In this document: in pieces, positions 43,697 through 54,154 of the stretch | Numbering within the stretch: the first letter of the stretch is position 1 | Layout of the letters: every line of letters starts with the position of its first letter | Source of the DNA: Sulfurovum sp. | Lineage (GTDB): Bacteria; Campylobacterota; Campylobacteria; Campylobacterales; Sulfurovaceae | NCBI GenBank assembly: GCA_027049035.1 | Contig: JALTVI010000018.1 | Location: 124,001 to 188,000 of the forward strand | Length of the DNA: 64,000 nt | Direction: 5' to 3' | The notes under the pieces: generated by a model | The model's input: only the letters and a program-made list of their open reading frames with translations | What the model was told of the DNA's origin: nothing | Databases searched by the model: none | Program-made: the position numbers and the translations under genes

Positions 43697-44092
43697 ATGA
43701 TGACAGATATAATTGCAGACTCACTGACTCGTATCAGAAACGCTGCGCAGAGAAAACTGGATGTTACGACACTTCTTCACTCCAATATGATCGAGGCGAT
43801 TGTACAGATCTTTGTTGACAAAGGGTACCTCGAGAGTTACAAAGTGAAAGAAGACGGCAACAAGAAGACGATCAAAGTCGTACTGAAGTATGACGAGAAC
43901 GAAAAGAGCGTGATCAACGAGATCACAAAGATCTCCAAGCCCGGAAGACGTGTTCACAAGGGTAAAGACGAGATCAGAACATTCAAGAACGGTTACGGTA
44001 CACTGGTTGTTTCTACAAGCCAAGGCGTACTTGCCAACGATGAAGCGTACAAGCGCGGTATCGGCGGCGAAGTAATCTGTAGTATTTGGTAA
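43697..44092 (+). CDS. rpsH: 30S ribosomal protein S8
   Basis: 131 residues. [14 protein letters not shown] and the late [11 protein letters not shown] end are diagnostic. S8 is the usual spc-operon regulator in other bacteria. Two adjacent ATGs at the start. Confidence 0.98.
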   Translation: MMTDIIADSLTRIRNAAQRKLDVTTLLHSNMIEAIVQIFVDKGYLESYKVKEDGNKKTIKVVLKYDENEKSVINEITKISKPGRRVHKGKDEIRTFKNGYGTLVVSTSQGVLANDEAYKRGIGGEVICSIW

Positions 44093-44101
44093 GGAGACAA
44101 G

Positions 44102-44638
44102 ATGTCAAGAATAGGAAAAAGACCAGTAACTGTCGCTAGCGGTATTGAGGTATCTCTCGACGGTACGACTCTCGTGGCTAAAAAAGGCAATCTTGAAAAG
44201 AGACTTGAGACACACGGACGTGTCGGTGTGAACATCGACGGCAACGAAGTGACTTTCATCAGAAAAGGTGACGACAAGCAGTCCGCCGCTTTCTGGGGAA
44301 CCTACAGAGCGCTTTTCAACAATATCATCATCGGTCTTGACAAGGGCTTCCAGAAGTCACTCGAGATCAACGGTGTCGGTTACAGAGCGGCAGTCCAGGG
44401 CAAAACACTCAACCTGCAGCTTGGGTTCTCGCACGACATCAACTTCGAGATTCCCGAAGGGCTCGAAATCACTGTCGACAAGAACATCATTACCATCAAG
44501 GGTACTGACAAGCAGGCAGTAGGACAGGCAGCAGCCGAGATCAGAGCATACAGACCACCTGAGCCTTACAAAGGAAAAGGTGTGAAGTACACAGATGAAG
44601 TTATCATCAGAAAAGCCGGTAAAGCGGCCGGTAAGTAA
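44102..44638 (+). CDS. rplF: 50S ribosomal protein L6
   Basis: 178 residues of two similar domains. [11 protein letters not shown] and the [11 protein letters not shown] signature near the C-terminus are present. Confidence 0.98.
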   Translation: MSRIGKRPVTVASGIEVSLDGTTLVAKKGNLEKRLETHGRVGVNIDGNEVTFIRKGDDKQSAAFWGTYRALFNNIIIGLDKGFQKSLEINGVGYRAAVQGKTLNLQLGFSHDINFEIPEGLEITVDKNIITIKGTDKQAVGQAAAEIRAYRPPEPYKGKGVKYTDEVIIRKAGKAAGK

Positions 44639-44648
44639 GGGGCGATAG

Positions 44649-45005
44649 ATGTTAAAAAGTATTCAGAAAAGAAAAAACAAACTTCGCGCTCAGAGAAAAG
44701 CAAGGGTAAGAGGCAAGATCTTCGGTACAGCCGAACTGCCTAGACTCTCAATCTACAAGTCAAACAAGCACGTCTACGCTCAGGCGATCGATGACAATGC
44801 AGGTGCGACACTTGCTGCAGTTGACGGTAGAAAGCTTGGACTCAAAGCGAACAGAGAAGACGCGAAGAAAGTGGCTGCCGAAATGGCAAAAGCCCTTGCT
44901 TCTAAAAACATTGAGACAGTTGTATTTGACAGAAACGGTTACCTCTACCATGGTGTCGTTGCCGCATTCGCAGATGGCCTCAGAGAAGCCGGAATTAAGT
45001 TTTAA
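44649..45005 (+). CDS. rplR: 50S ribosomal protein L18
   Basis: 118 residues. [16 protein letters not shown] start and [23 protein letters not shown] end are typical. Binds 5S rRNA. Confidence 0.97.
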   Translation: MLKSIQKRKNKLRAQRKARVRGKIFGTAELPRLSIYKSNKHVYAQAIDDNAGATLAAVDGRKLGLKANREDAKKVAAEMAKALASKNIETVVFDRNGYLYHGVVAAFADGLREAGIKF

Positions 45006-45014
45006 GGAAGCATG

Positions 45015-45461
45015 ATGGAAAATCAAGAAATCGAAAAAGAATTCGAAGAAGTGATCGTAAACATCGGTCGTGTTACCAAGGTTGTCAAGGGTGGTAGACG
45101 ATTCAGATTCACCGCACTTGTCGTCATCGGTGACAAAAAAGGTAACGTCGGTTACGGATACGGAAAAGCCAAAGAGGTTCCCGACGCGATCAAGAAAGCG
45201 GTTGATGATGCACACAAGAACCTTGTGAAAGTCAACATCAAGGGAACGACGATCGCACACGACATCGAGCACAAGTTCAATGCAAGCCGCATCGTTCTGC
45301 GCCCGGCGAGTGAAGGTACAGGGGTTATCGCAGGTGGAGCTGCACGTCCGGTACTCGAACTTGCAGGTGTACAGGACGTTCTGTGCAAATCGATCGGTTC
45401 AAACAACCCAAATAACCTGGTAAGATGTACGATTCAGGCGCTTACCAGAATCAAATCGTAA
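45015..45461 (+). CDS. rpsE: 30S ribosomal protein S5
   Basis: 148 residues. [26 protein letters not shown] (in part) and [14 protein letters not shown] are S5 marks. Of two adjacent ATGs I choose 45015 for better distance from AAGGA. The following gene is rplO; rpmD (L30) is absent, as usual for this phylum. Confidence 0.96.
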   Translation: MENQEIEKEFEEVIVNIGRVTKVVKGGRRFRFTALVVIGDKKGNVGYGYGKAKEVPDAIKKAVDDAHKNLVKVNIKGTTIAHDIEHKFNASRIVLRPASEGTGVIAGGAARPVLELAGVQDVLCKSIGSNNPNNLVRCTIQALTRIKS

Positions 45462-45471
45462 GGGGTCTAGT

Positions 45472-45870
45472 ATGGGTCTACATAATTTACAGCCGGCACC
45501 CGGTTCTACTCGCAACAGAAAGAGAGTAGGCCGCGGTCAGGGTTCAGGTACAGGTAAGACAGCAGGTCGCGGTAACAAGGGTCAGAAAGCAAGATCCGGT
45601 TACAGCAAGAAAAGAGGTTTCGAGGGTGGTCAGATGCCACTGCAGAAGAGACTTCCAAAAGTCGGATTCACCTCAAAAGTTGAAAAGCCGTACGTTATCA
45701 ACGTCGACAAGATCAAAGCGGTAGCAGCACTTGATGAGATCACACTTGAAACAATCAAGGGTATACACAAACTGCAAAAAACTGTAACCAGAGTCAAACT
45801 CATCGGTACATCTGCAAAAGATCTTGCAAGCAAGATCAAAGATGACGCTGTTACTACAAGCGGAAAATAA
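45472..45870 (+). CDS. rplO: 50S ribosomal protein L15
   Basis: 132 residues. [24 protein letters not shown] start (in part) and the [15 protein letters not shown] block are diagnostic. secY follows after 2 nt. Confidence 0.97.
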   Translation: MGLHNLQPAPGSTRNRKRVGRGQGSGTGKTAGRGNKGQKARSGYSKKRGFEGGQMPLQKRLPKVGFTSKVEKPYVINVDKIKAVAALDEITLETIKGIHKLQKTVTRVKLIGTSAKDLASKIKDDAVTTSGK

Positions 45871-45872
45871 CC

Positions 45873-47135
45873 ATGGGTAACGCTTTAACTCAAAAAATCC
45901 TGATTACATTGGGATTCCTTTTTGCGTACAGAGTTTTAGCCTATATTCCTACTCCGGGAGTTGATTTGAATGTTATCAAAGAGTTCTTTGACAACAACTC
46001 GAACAACGCCCTCGGGATGATGAACATGTTCTCCGGTAATGCCGTGAGCAGACTGAGCATCATCTCGTTAGGTATTATGCCTTACATCACTGCTTCCATC
46101 GTTATGGAACTCCTCGCAGCAACCTTCCCTACACTTGGCCAGATGAAAAAAGAGCGTGACGGTATGCAGAAGTATATGCAGATCATCCGTTATTTCACCA
46201 TCTTCATTACCGTCGTTCAGGCGATCGGTGTATCGATGGGACTGCAGAGTATGACAGGACGCGGAGGCGAGAGTGCCGTAATGATCGACCCTATCACCTT
46301 TACCGTTCTTGCAACCTTCTCGATGCTGACAGGTACGATGCTGCTGATGTGGATCGGTGAGCAGATTACCCAGAAGGGTATCGGTAACGGTATCTCTCTG
46401 ATCATCTTCGCCGGTATCGTTTCGGGAATCCCTGCAGCGATCGGCAACACGATCCGTGCGGTCAACGCCGGTGAGATGAACTTCCTGCTGGTGCTGGCGA
46501 TTTTGGCGGTCGTACTTGTGACGATCCTTGCGATCATCTACGTGGAACTGGGAGAGCGCCGTGTGCCCATCTCCTATTCTCGTAAAACGATCATGCAGAA
46601 CCAGACTAAGCGTGTGATGAACTACATCCCGATCAAAGTGAACCTCTCCGGGGTCATTCCTCCGATCTTCGCTTCGGCAGTGTTGATGTTCCCTCTGACG
46701 ATGCTTCAGGCAAGCAGCAACCCGATTTTGACAGCGATTGCCGATGCGCTTTCACCAGGCGGCATTGTCTTTAACATCGCGACATTCATTCTGGTTGTCT
46801 TCTTTGCATTCTTTTACGCTTCAATCGCGTTCAATGCCAAAGATATCGCCGACAACCTGAAGCGTCAGGGTGGATTCATTCCGGGTGTAAGACCCGGTGA
46901 GCACACCAAAGAGTTCCTTAACGAGGTGGCAAGCCGTCTGACAGTATGGGGTGCGATCTATCTCGGTATCATCTCCACAGTACCGTTTGCAATCATCTCC
47001 GGAATGGGTGCGAGCTTCTACTTCGGTGGGGTTTCCGTACTGATTATTGTCCAGGTTGCACTTGACACAATGCGAAAGATAGAAGCGCAGCGTACGATGA
47101 ACCAGTATGATACACTGGGTAACGTAGGTCTCTAA
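45873..47135 (+). CDS. secY: Protein translocase subunit SecY
   Basis: 420 residues, ten membrane helices. Pore-forming subunit of the SecYEG channel for export and membrane insertion. Recognised by PTPGVDLNV near the start, GIMPYITASIV, ERRVPISYSRK and FIPGVRPGEHT blocks. It slightly overlaps map. Confidence 0.97.
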   Translation: MGNALTQKILITLGFLFAYRVLAYIPTPGVDLNVIKEFFDNNSNNALGMMNMFSGNAVSRLSIISLGIMPYITASIVMELLAATFPTLGQMKKERDGMQKYMQIIRYFTIFITVVQAIGVSMGLQSMTGRGGESAVMIDPITFTVLATFSMLTGTMLLMWIGEQITQKGIGNGISLIIFAGIVSGIPAAIGNTIRAVNAGEMNFLLVLAILAVVLVTILAIIYVELGERRVPISYSRKTIMQNQTKRVMNYIPIKVNLSGVIPPIFASAVLMFPLTMLQASSNPILTAIADALSPGGIVFNIATFILVVFFAFFYASIAFNAKDIADNLKRQGGFIPGVRPGEHTKEFLNEVASRLTVWGAIYLGIISTVPFAIISGMGASFYFGGVSVLIIVQVALDTMRKIEAQRTMNQYDTLGNVGL

Positions 47136-47902
47136 TGGCTATTGCAATTCGAAAACCCGACGAGATCGCCAAGCTCAAAGCAGCCGGCGAGATTGTCGGC
47201 AATACACTTCAGTATCTCCAATCTATTGTAAAACCCGGTATGACACTCAAAGAGATCGATGAACTTGGGGAAGCCTACATCCGTGAAGCGGGAGCCGTTC
47301 CCTCTTTCAAGGGACTCTACGGCTTTACCGGCTCGGTCTGTACCTCACTCAACGAAGTCTGTATTCACGGTGTTCCCGACAATACGGTCGTCAAAGAGGG
47401 TGACATTCTGGGGCTGGATATCGGTACGAAACTCGACGGTTACTACGGCGATGCGGCAATTACGATGCCAATCGGTGAAGTGCCTGAACCCGACACAAAG
47501 CTCATTGCATGTGCTAAAGGCGCACTCTATCATGCCATCGAGCAGATCAAACCCGGAATGCGCTTCAAAGAGCTTACCAAGATTCTGGAAGACTACATTA
47601 CCGAAGCGGGATTCGTACCGCTTCGCGACTACTGCGGTCACGGCATCGGCACCAAGCCGCATGACGAACCAAACATCCCCAACTATCTTGAGGGTAAACC
47701 CAACCAGGGACCCAAGATAAAGAACGGGATGGTCTTCTGTCTCGAGCCTATGGTGTGCCAGAAGAGTGGCAACCCGGTGCTGCTTGAGGATGAGTGGTCG
47801 GTAGTGAGTGACGACGGTCTTCGGACCGCGCACTATGAGCATCAGGTAGCGGTGGTTGACGGCAAGGCTGTCATCCTCACGGAAGCAACGGCTTCTTCGT
47901 AA
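47135..47902 (+). CDS. map: Type I methionine aminopeptidase
   Basis: 255 residues. Removes the initiator Met from nascent chains. Metal ligands appear in the segments [30 protein letters not shown] (Asp, Asp), [13 protein letters not shown] (His) and FCLEPM (Glu). ATG overlaps the secY stop (TAATG). Confidence 0.97.
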   Translation: MAIAIRKPDEIAKLKAAGEIVGNTLQYLQSIVKPGMTLKEIDELGEAYIREAGAVPSFKGLYGFTGSVCTSLNEVCIHGVPDNTVVKEGDILGLDIGTKLDGYYGDAAITMPIGEVPEPDTKLIACAKGALYHAIEQIKPGMRFKELTKILEDYITEAGFVPLRDYCGHGIGTKPHDEPNIPNYLEGKPNQGPKIKNGMVFCLEPMVCQKSGNPVLLEDEWSVVSDDGLRTAHYEHQVAVVDGKAVILTEATASS

Positions 47903-47921
47903 ACGAAAAAGGATAGACGAC

Positions 47922-48140
47922 ATGGCAAAAGATGACGTAATCGAAATCGACGGAAAAGTGGTAGAAGCGTTGCCCAACGCAACCTTCAGAGTAGAGCTGG
48001 ATAACGGACATGTGGTACTCTGCCACATCGCCGGAAAGATGCGTATGCACTACATCAAGATCCTCCCCGGCGACAAGGTAAAAGTTGAACTGACTCCATA
48101 CAGCCTTGACAAAGGTCGTATCACTTTTAGGTACAAATAA
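47922..48140 (+). CDS. infA: Translation initiation factor IF-1
   Basis: 72 residues from ATG 47922 (RBS AAAGGATAG); single OB fold. [22 protein letters not shown] and [13 protein letters not shown] are standard. It is the last gene before the inserted module and is followed by a hairpin. Confidence 0.97.
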   Translation: MAKDDVIEIDGKVVEALPNATFRVELDNGHVVLCHIAGKMRMHYIKILPGDKVKVELTPYSLDKGRITFRYK

Positions 48141-48146
48141 AACCGC

Positions 48147-48168
48147 ATGGTGCGTGGCAACGCACCAT
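48147..48168 (+). terminator. Hairpin after infA
   Basis: ATGGTGCGT-GGCA-ACGCACCAT, a perfect 9-bp stem with 4-nt loop starting 7 nt after the infA stop. No clear T-tract, so termination may be partial. It separates the ribosomal operon from the inserted module. Confidence 0.6.
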
Positions 48169-48257
48169 ATATGCAATGTTTGCAAAGTTATAAGTGATGT
48201 AAGCTTTGGACATATTGCCTTAATATTTGTTAGTATATAATACATAGAAGGATGAAT

Positions 48258-50549
48258 ATGACAACTTTGGATAAAGGCATCTTTGATTTACCGGTACTAC
48301 AAGAATATTATCGTTCAACAGAAAATATTAATCGTTTATATAACTATAAACGTGAACAGCTAACTGATGAGTGGATAGATTTTAATACTGATATTGCAAA
48401 GTCGTTAGTGTATTTATATTCCTATTTTATTTGTTTAGATAAAGAGGTACAAGATAAGTTTTCAAATAAAGAAGAAAAAATCATATCCAGTAGGTATCTT
48501 TCATTTTATTATGATTTCATAGTTTCAAAACCATCAAACACTATTTTTACAGAAACTCAAAAGAAATCACTTAAAGATCCGTATCCGTTAAATGCAGTAG
48601 GGATTAGTAAGATAGCCAAAGAACTTTATGTGTATGTTAATAATGCACCTACTCAATTCAATTTAATAGTTGATCAACATTTCAATGCACTACTTCATAA
48701 GCTATTCCACAAGGCATTTTCTTTTTATGAATTTATTTTTTCAGGAAATGAAGGTGTCTTTGCAAAATTTGAATATAACCATATACTATTCGATAGGATT
48801 GCTAGCTTTTATCAAAAAAGCATAGAAAATTTGGGTAGTAGTATTAAATTAAGAGATTTGTGCAGTAAAGCAATTGTAGTCAATATTGAAATGGCGATAT
48901 CGAAACAAGCACCAAGTAACTTAAATGCTATTTCTTATAAAGAAGTCTATACTAAATATGTAGAGTTATCAAAAAATAAAAACGATGTAGCCAAACTTGA
49001 GATATTTACTTATATTTTGGCAAATAAATTATGGAAAGTAGATAAAATATTTCAAAATAGTCTTGAAGATCCATTAAATAATGAAAATAAGCAGATTCAA
49101 TACTTAGAGAAATTAACCAAGTATATAGATCAATACCTTTCAGTAATTAGACAATTTTATGACAAGATTATTACTGAAAGAACCCTTTATGTTGAAGTCG
49201 CAAAACTTGATCGAGATTTTATTCATGAGTATATTTTAGAGAAATTTTTAAAGGATATAGAAGAAAGCCCATTGAACACGATAGAAGATATTTCAAGCAC
49301 AAATAGTCAATCTTTTCGAAACTATGTAGTAGAGAATGGTTTAAATACTGTTAGTTATATCAATAAGTATGCGATCAATAACAGGGAACACGAAAGATTT
49401 AAATTTTATAGAGTGATAGCCAAAGCAAAGGATTGGAACGAAATATCAATATTTATTGATTTGATGCATGCAAAGATAAAATCACAATATAGTCCAGACG
49501 ATTTTGAAAAAATACATTATATGGGGATTTTACGTTCAGGTTCATTTTTGGCACATGCGTTAAATATACTAAAAATGAATGGAAAAAATACACAAATATC
49601 AGAGTCAATGTTGAATCACCCCTATCTTACTATTATACCTCGTCATTTGTTTGATAGGGAAAGTAATAATGATCACATAGTAGTATATATTGATGAGGCG
49701 ATAAAAACAGGTTATGGAGTGACAATATCTCATCTATATAGAAAAAAAATGTTACAAAAATATGGATATAATGTAAACACCAAAGATAGCATATTTGTTA
49801 TAGCAAATTTTGATGATTATAAGGAAAAAATAAACTTAAAAATTGACTCAATTAAGTGCAGTCAGTATAGTAATGGCATAGTTCCATCATCGTTAAAATA
49901 TAATTATTTACTTAATTGTTATCGAGATGAAAGGAAGGGAAACGGACACGAATTAATATGTCCTTCGTCTCAACAAGTAAAGTTATCAGAGAGTGATCAA
50001 ATCTTTGACTGGCTCACATACTTAAAGAAATTAAAAATAAATGAGACAGATGACAGATCACAAAAAGAAATGCTTAAAGAGAAAGTTTTAACTTATGCCA
50101 AAGCTGGAGATAATATTTATGATTTTACGAAAGTGATATCAAATAGCTTATTATTGTTTATAATTTGCAAATATTTTGCAAAAAAACTATATGATGATTA
50201 CTACTCTAAAAGTAAATTGGTTTTTTATGCTGGGTCTATTGAAGGTAAGTTACTGATAGATATAACTGTTTTTGTCTATAAGGTATTATATGGAGAAAAA
50301 AGCAAAGATCAAACATTTTATATTAATGGAAAAACATTTTCAGCTGAAACTGATGAGGATACTGCATTATTGTTTTTTGATTTAACATATATGTCTGGTG
50401 CAACATGTAAAAAAATATTTGATTTAGATGTACATAAAAATTCAAAAAAAAATAAAACTGATTTTGATGTGATTTTTGTATTATTTAGTCAAAAAAGTGA
50501 AATAATATCGGTATGTTATCAAGAGGACATAAAACGTGTTTCTGAATGA
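48258..50549 (+). CDS. Large protein with two phosphoribosyltransferase-like motifs, inserted in the ribosomal operon
   Basis: About 763 residues, strikingly AT-rich compared with neighbours. The first ~400 residues are helical and unrecognised. Residues about 421-500 contain YMGILRSGSFLAHAL followed by HIVVYIDEAIKTGYGVTIS, which matches the PRPP-binding loop of type I phosphoribosyltransferases. A second similar pair is LVFYAGSIEGKLLIDI (about 656-671) and ALLFFDLTYMSGATCKK (about 705-721). It has no signal peptide or clear membrane segment. It may act on nucleotides or RNA-linked ribose, as PRTase domains in conflict systems are thought to. Start ATG 48258 is preferred over 48252 for RBS distance. 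It overlaps the membrane protein downstream. Function not established. Confidence 0.65.
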   Translation: MTTLDKGIFDLPVLQEYYRSTENINRLYNYKREQLTDEWIDFNTDIAKSLVYLYSYFICLDKEVQDKFSNKEEKIISSRYLSFYYDFIVSKPSNTIFTETQKKSLKDPYPLNAVGISKIAKELYVYVNNAPTQFNLIVDQHFNALLHKLFHKAFSFYEFIFSGNEGVFAKFEYNHILFDRIASFYQKSIENLGSSIKLRDLCSKAIVVNIEMAISKQAPSNLNAISYKEVYTKYVELSKNKNDVAKLEIFTYILANKLWKVDKIFQNSLEDPLNNENKQIQYLEKLTKYIDQYLSVIRQFYDKIITERTLYVEVAKLDRDFIHEYILEKFLKDIEESPLNTIEDISSTNSQSFRNYVVENGLNTVSYINKYAINNREHERFKFYRVIAKAKDWNEISIFIDLMHAKIKSQYSPDDFEKIHYMGILRSGSFLAHALNILKMNGKNTQISESMLNHPYLTIIPRHLFDRESNNDHIVVYIDEAIKTGYGVTISHLYRKKMLQKYGYNVNTKDSIFVIANFDDYKEKINLKIDSIKCSQYSNGIVPSSLKYNYLLNCYRDERKGNGHELICPSSQQVKLSESDQIFDWLTYLKKLKINETDDRSQKEMLKEKVLTYAKAGDNIYDFTKVISNSLLLFIICKYFAKKLYDDYYSKSKLVFYAGSIEGKLLIDITVFVYKVLYGEKSKDQTFYINGKTFSAETDEDTALLFFDLTYMSGATCKKIFDLDVHKNSKKNKTDFDVIFVLFSQKSEIISVCYQEDIKRVSE

Positions 50550-51330
50550 CATAAGAAAACAATGCTGCATAGCACGTAGCATAGAAGAGAAATGTGCTGA
50601 TGTAGACAATAAATGCTTAGATTGTGCACAAAAAAAAGAAATACTTTTAAATGGTAAAAAGTTTTCAGACTATGAGACGTATGAAGTGCTAGTTCAAGCA
50701 TCGTTACTTCTACCTTTTTTGATTATTTTTTTAACACAAATAATTTTGATGTCAATAACAAAGAGTAGAGTTGACATATATACTTCTTGGGCGTATACAG
50801 TGTTTTTTGCAGCTTTTACTTATGTGGTATATTTAGTAATAGATGCAAGGCACAACAAAGAGTATAAAATTAATAATCTTCTGATTTCAATAGGTGCAAT
50901 ATTACTTATGTTGATAGCATTTCTACATATAAATGATTTTTTAACGATAGTTACAGAGTATAAATATTGGATTATTCTTTTTTTACTTTACATCATTTAT
51001 GTAAATTGGGCTGTTTGGAAACGGAATAAAGAAGGTTGCAAGAAGCAAGATATAGTAACAACATTTTTTATAGACTTGTTATATGGTGCGATATCGGTTC
51101 AACTTTTTTTGTGTTGCTATGTAGACAGAAAAGAATTAGGATTCAATTATGCGTATTGGACAGTATTTCTGTTGTATATGTTTATGACAGCAATTCTTTT
51201 TTTTCATAATAAATTACTAAGTTTGATAAAAAGTAATGATGATAGAATAGAAATGTTTAGAAGAATAAATGGTGACTATATTAAAGGCGAATTAGACACC
51301 GTGTATGATGGTGAGAGTAAGCCATATTAA
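50536..51330 (+). CDS. Multi-pass membrane protein with Cys-rich N-terminus, partner of the PRTase-like protein
   Basis: 264 residues. A short cytoplasmic N-terminus holds five Cys, including CADVDNKCLDC, a possible metal site or redox switch. About six hydrophobic segments follow (roughly 56-75, 83-105, 115-133, 139-156, 170-192, 199-221), then a charged tail. Starts with GTG at 50536, overlapping the previous gene by 14 nt, with AGAGG 9 nt upstream. No family recognised. The pairing and overlap suggest one functional unit; being inside an essential operon suggests it arrived as a cassette. Confidence 0.6.
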   Translation: MFLNDIRKQCCIARSIEEKCADVDNKCLDCAQKKEILLNGKKFSDYETYEVLVQASLLLPFLIIFLTQIILMSITKSRVDIYTSWAYTVFFAAFTYVVYLVIDARHNKEYKINNLLISIGAILLMLIAFLHINDFLTIVTEYKYWIILFLLYIIYVNWAVWKRNKEGCKKQDIVTTFFIDLLYGAISVQLFLCCYVDRKELGFNYAYWTVFLLYMFMTAILFFHNKLLSLIKSNDDRIEMFRRINGDYIKGELDTVYDGESKPY

Positions 51331-51615
51331 CTCATTCATAAGGCATACCAATAATATACGCATACATACTATATTGACCGTTGATTATATAGCTACTTCA
51401 ATTGGTGATACTGTATTGCAAGACACTCTACACAAAACAACCATCTCTCAGAAAAATTCAAGAAACATTTCGGTATAATCCCTGTCCCTATTACTATAGG
51501 TAGTGGGAAACTGCGCGAAGAATCTTTGATTGATTCGCACCGATCACTCAAGGGTTGGACGGCCTAAACTCGGTCATCCACGCAAACCAGGGTGCAAAAA
51601 TTTACAGGAGTCACC
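51331..51615. other. Intergenic with a restored ribosomal-operon promoter and leader
   Basis: It holds TATAAT at 51474-51479 and a ~130-nt GC-richer leader before rpmJ with potential stems (GCGAA...TTCGC near 51520 and GGACGG...TCATCC near 51558). The left half is AT-rich like the inserted module, the right half like the ribosomal genes, so the boundary lies near 51450. Confidence 0.5.
51474..51479 (+). promoter_or_regulatory. -10 box for rpmJ and the alpha operon
   Basis: TATAAT in CGGTATAATCCC; a -35 is poor (TTCAAG about 17 bp upstream). It could drive rpmJ-rplQ independently of the interrupted upstream operon. Confidence 0.5.
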
Positions 51616-51729
51616 ATGAAGGTCAGACCATCAGTTAAGAAGATGTGCGATGATTGCAAGATCATCAAGCGCAAAGGTATTGTACGCGTGATTTGTAAAA
51701 ATCCAAAACATAAACAGAGACAAGGATAA
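51616..51729 (+). CDS. rpmJ: 50S ribosomal protein L36, zinc-binding type
   Basis: 37 residues: [19 protein letters not shown] start, third Cys in [10 protein letters not shown], and a His: the zinc-binding C+ form. GGAG is 9 nt upstream. In undisturbed operons this gene normally follows infA closely. Confidence 0.97.
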   Translation: MKVRPSVKKMCDDCKIIKRKGIVRVICKNPKHKQRQG

Positions 51730-51731
51730 AC

Positions 51732-52094
51732 ATGGCACGTATCGCAGGTGTTGATTTACCACAGAAGAAGAGAATGGAGTATGCACTGACATACATCTAC
51801 GGTATCGGTTTGACAACGTCAAGAAAGATCCTTGACAGAACCGGCATCAGCTATGACAAGAGAGTTCACGAGCTCACAGATGCGGAAGCGGCGACAATCC
51901 GTAACGACATCCAGGAGAACGTCATGGTGGAAGGTGACCTTCGCAAGAAAGTCGCAATGGACATCAAAGCGTTGATGGACCTTGGTAACTACAGAGGCCT
52001 CAGACACAGAAGAGGACTTCCTGTTCGTGGACAAAAAACGAAGACAAACGCGCGTACCCGTAAAGGTAAGCGTAAAACTGTCGGCGCAGCGTAA
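51732..52094 (+). CDS. rpsM: 30S ribosomal protein S13
   Basis: 120 residues. [26 protein letters not shown] (in part) and the RTNARTRKG-like tail ([13 protein letters not shown]) are typical. Two nt after rpmJ. Confidence 0.98.
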   Translation: MARIAGVDLPQKKRMEYALTYIYGIGLTTSRKILDRTGISYDKRVHELTDAEAATIRNDIQENVMVEGDLRKKVAMDIKALMDLGNYRGLRHRRGLPVRGQKTKTNARTRKGKRKTVGAA

Positions 52095-52107
52095 GGAGTA
52101 GCGAAGT

Positions 52108-52482
52108 ATGGCTAAGAAAAAAGCAAAAAAGAGTATTGCTAAAGGTGTCGTTTACGTAGCGGCTACTTTCAACAATACGGTAATCACTGTAACAGACGAG
52201 ATGGGTAACGTTATCTCTTGGAGCTCAGCGGGAGCACTCGGATTCAAGGGTTCTAAAAAATCGACTCCGTTCGCGGCGACTGAAGCGGTTGCGGATGCAA
52301 TGGCAAAAGCGAAAGAGAACGGCATCAAAGAGGTCGGAATCAAAGTTCAGGGTCCAGGATCCGGTAGAGATACAGCGGTTAAAGCGATCGGTGCGACTGA
52401 GGGAATCCGTGTGACATTCCTCAAGGACATCACTCCGCTTCCACACAATGGTTGTAGACCACCTAAGAAGAGAAGGGTATAA
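52108..52482 (+). CDS. rpsK: 30S ribosomal protein S11
   Basis: 124 residues. [20 protein letters not shown] and [11 protein letters not shown] end are diagnostic. Platform protein near the E site. Confidence 0.98.
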   Translation: MAKKKAKKSIAKGVVYVAATFNNTVITVTDEMGNVISWSSAGALGFKGSKKSTPFAATEAVADAMAKAKENGIKEVGIKVQGPGSGRDTAVKAIGATEGIRVTFLKDITPLPHNGCRPPKKRRV

Positions 52483-52484
52483 GC

Positions 52485-53111
52485 ATGGCAAGATATAGAG
52501 GTCCAGTTGAAAAACTAGAAAGAAGACTTGGTGTTGACCTTGGTCTGAAGGGTGAGAGAAGACTTGCCGGTAAATCGGCTTTGGAAAAGCGTCCATACGC
52601 ACCGGGTCAGCACGGTCAGAGACGTACAAAGATCAGTGAATACGGCCTTCAGCTTCAGGAGAAGCAGAAAGCGAAGTTCATGTACGGTGTTTCCGAAAAG
52701 CAGTTTAGAGCGCTTTTCCAGGAAGCGAACAGAAGAGAGGGTAACACCGGTGCCATCCTGATTCAGCTGCTCGAGCAGAGACTCGACAACGTTGTTTACA
52801 GAATGGGATTTGCCACAACAAGAGCATCTGCAAGACAGTTTGTCAACCACGGACACATCCTTGTTGACGGCAAGCGTGTTGACATCCCATCTTACAGAGT
52901 GAAGCCTGGCCAGAAAATCGAGATCAGAGAGAAGAGCAAAAACAACCCTCAGATCCTCAGAGCGATCGAGTTGACAAACCAGACCGGTATGGTTGAGTGG
53001 GTTGACGTCGACAAAGAAAAACTCTTCGGAATCTTTACGAGAATTCCAGAAAGAGATGAGATTTCAATTCCTGTGGAAGAGCGTCTAATCGTCGAGCTGT
53101 ACTCTAAATAA
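52485..53111 (+). CDS. rpsD: 30S ribosomal protein S4
   Basis: 208 residues. [12 protein letters not shown] and the S4 RNA-binding domain ([31 protein letters not shown] in part) are seen. Lacks the zinc finger form at its N-terminus. Starts 2 nt after rpsK. Confidence 0.98.
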   Translation: MARYRGPVEKLERRLGVDLGLKGERRLAGKSALEKRPYAPGQHGQRRTKISEYGLQLQEKQKAKFMYGVSEKQFRALFQEANRREGNTGAILIQLLEQRLDNVVYRMGFATTRASARQFVNHGHILVDGKRVDIPSYRVKPGQKIEIREKSKNNPQILRAIELTNQTGMVEWVDVDKEKLFGIFTRIPERDEISIPVEERLIVELYSK

Positions 53112-53130
53112 TCGTAGTAAAGGCTAGTTA

Positions 53131-54132
53131 ATGAGAAAAATCAAAGTTGCACCATCTATGCCGACAGAAGTGGAAGTCAACGAGATCAGCGCAAACCGCG
53201 CCGAGATCGTCGCCTACCCTTTTGAGAGCGGTTATGCTGTTACACTCGCACATCCGCTGAGAAGACTCATCCTGGGTTCTTCCATCGGATATGCACCGAT
53301 CTCCATCAAGATCGAAGGGGCGGCACACGAGTTCGATACGATCAGGGGTATGCATGAAGATGTTGCCGTATTTATTATCAACCTCAAGAACATCCGCTTC
53401 AAGATCAAGGACGAGAGTGACAGAGTGGAGCTGAACTACAGCTTCTCGGGTCACAAAGAGGTTACTGCACAGGATCTGAACAACGATCAGGTCGAAGTGG
53501 TCAACGGTGACCTGCCTTTGGCGACACTGAACGAAGATGCGGAGCTGAACTTCACCGTAGTGATTGCAAGAGGTATCGGTTACGTTCCGAGTGAAGAGCT
53601 CAGAGATGAAGTCGATCCTGAAGCGATCGCGCTGGATGCCTTCTTTACACCGGTAAGAAAGGCGAACTACAAGATCGAGCCTGTCCTTGTCGAGGATAAC
53701 CCGAACTTCGAGAAGATCGTGTTTGACATCGAAACAGATGCACAGATCGGTCCTGTTGAAGCGTTTACGAACGCGCTGGAAGTGATGAACAAGCAGCTCT
53801 CCGTATTCAACGGTGTGCTCGATGTGGACATCTCCTCTCCCGCACCCCGCAGAGGCGGTGACGAGAGCGAGATCAAGCCGTTCCTTCAGCCGGTAGACTC
53901 TCTTGGACTGAGCGCACGTTCGTTCAACTCGCTGGACAGAGCGGGCATCAAGTATCTTGGTGAACTGGTACTGATGAGCGAGACTGAGATCAAGAATATC
54001 AAGAATCTGGGCAAAAAGTCACTTGACGAGATCAACGAGTGTCTTGTTGAGCACGGCTTCGGTCCGGAGTTTGAACTTGCAGAGAGCACAAGAGCGACTC
54101 TTGTGAAAAAATTAGAGCAGCTGAAAGCGTAA
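53131..54132 (+). CDS. rpoA: RNA polymerase alpha subunit
   Basis: 333 residues. N-terminal dimerisation and assembly domain (LAHPLRRLILGS near 43-54), linker, and C-terminal domain with the DNA- and activator-contacting block LSARSFNSLDRAGIKYLGEL and KNLGKKSLDEI. Position after rpsD is standard. Confidence 0.98.
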   Translation: MRKIKVAPSMPTEVEVNEISANRAEIVAYPFESGYAVTLAHPLRRLILGSSIGYAPISIKIEGAAHEFDTIRGMHEDVAVFIINLKNIRFKIKDESDRVELNYSFSGHKEVTAQDLNNDQVEVVNGDLPLATLNEDAELNFTVVIARGIGYVPSEELRDEVDPEAIALDAFFTPVRKANYKIEPVLVEDNPNFEKIVFDIETDAQIGPVEAFTNALEVMNKQLSVFNGVLDVDISSPAPRRGGDESEIKPFLQPVDSLGLSARSFNSLDRAGIKYLGELVLMSETEIKNIKNLGKKSLDEINECLVEHGFGPEFELAESTRATLVKKLEQLKA

Positions 54133-54154
54133 GCTGCCCCAATAAAGGAAAGAT

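Noticed and set aside
45462-45471. Missing rpmD (L30) between rpsE and rplO as a deletion
   Set aside because: L30 is generally absent in this phylum, so this is normal.
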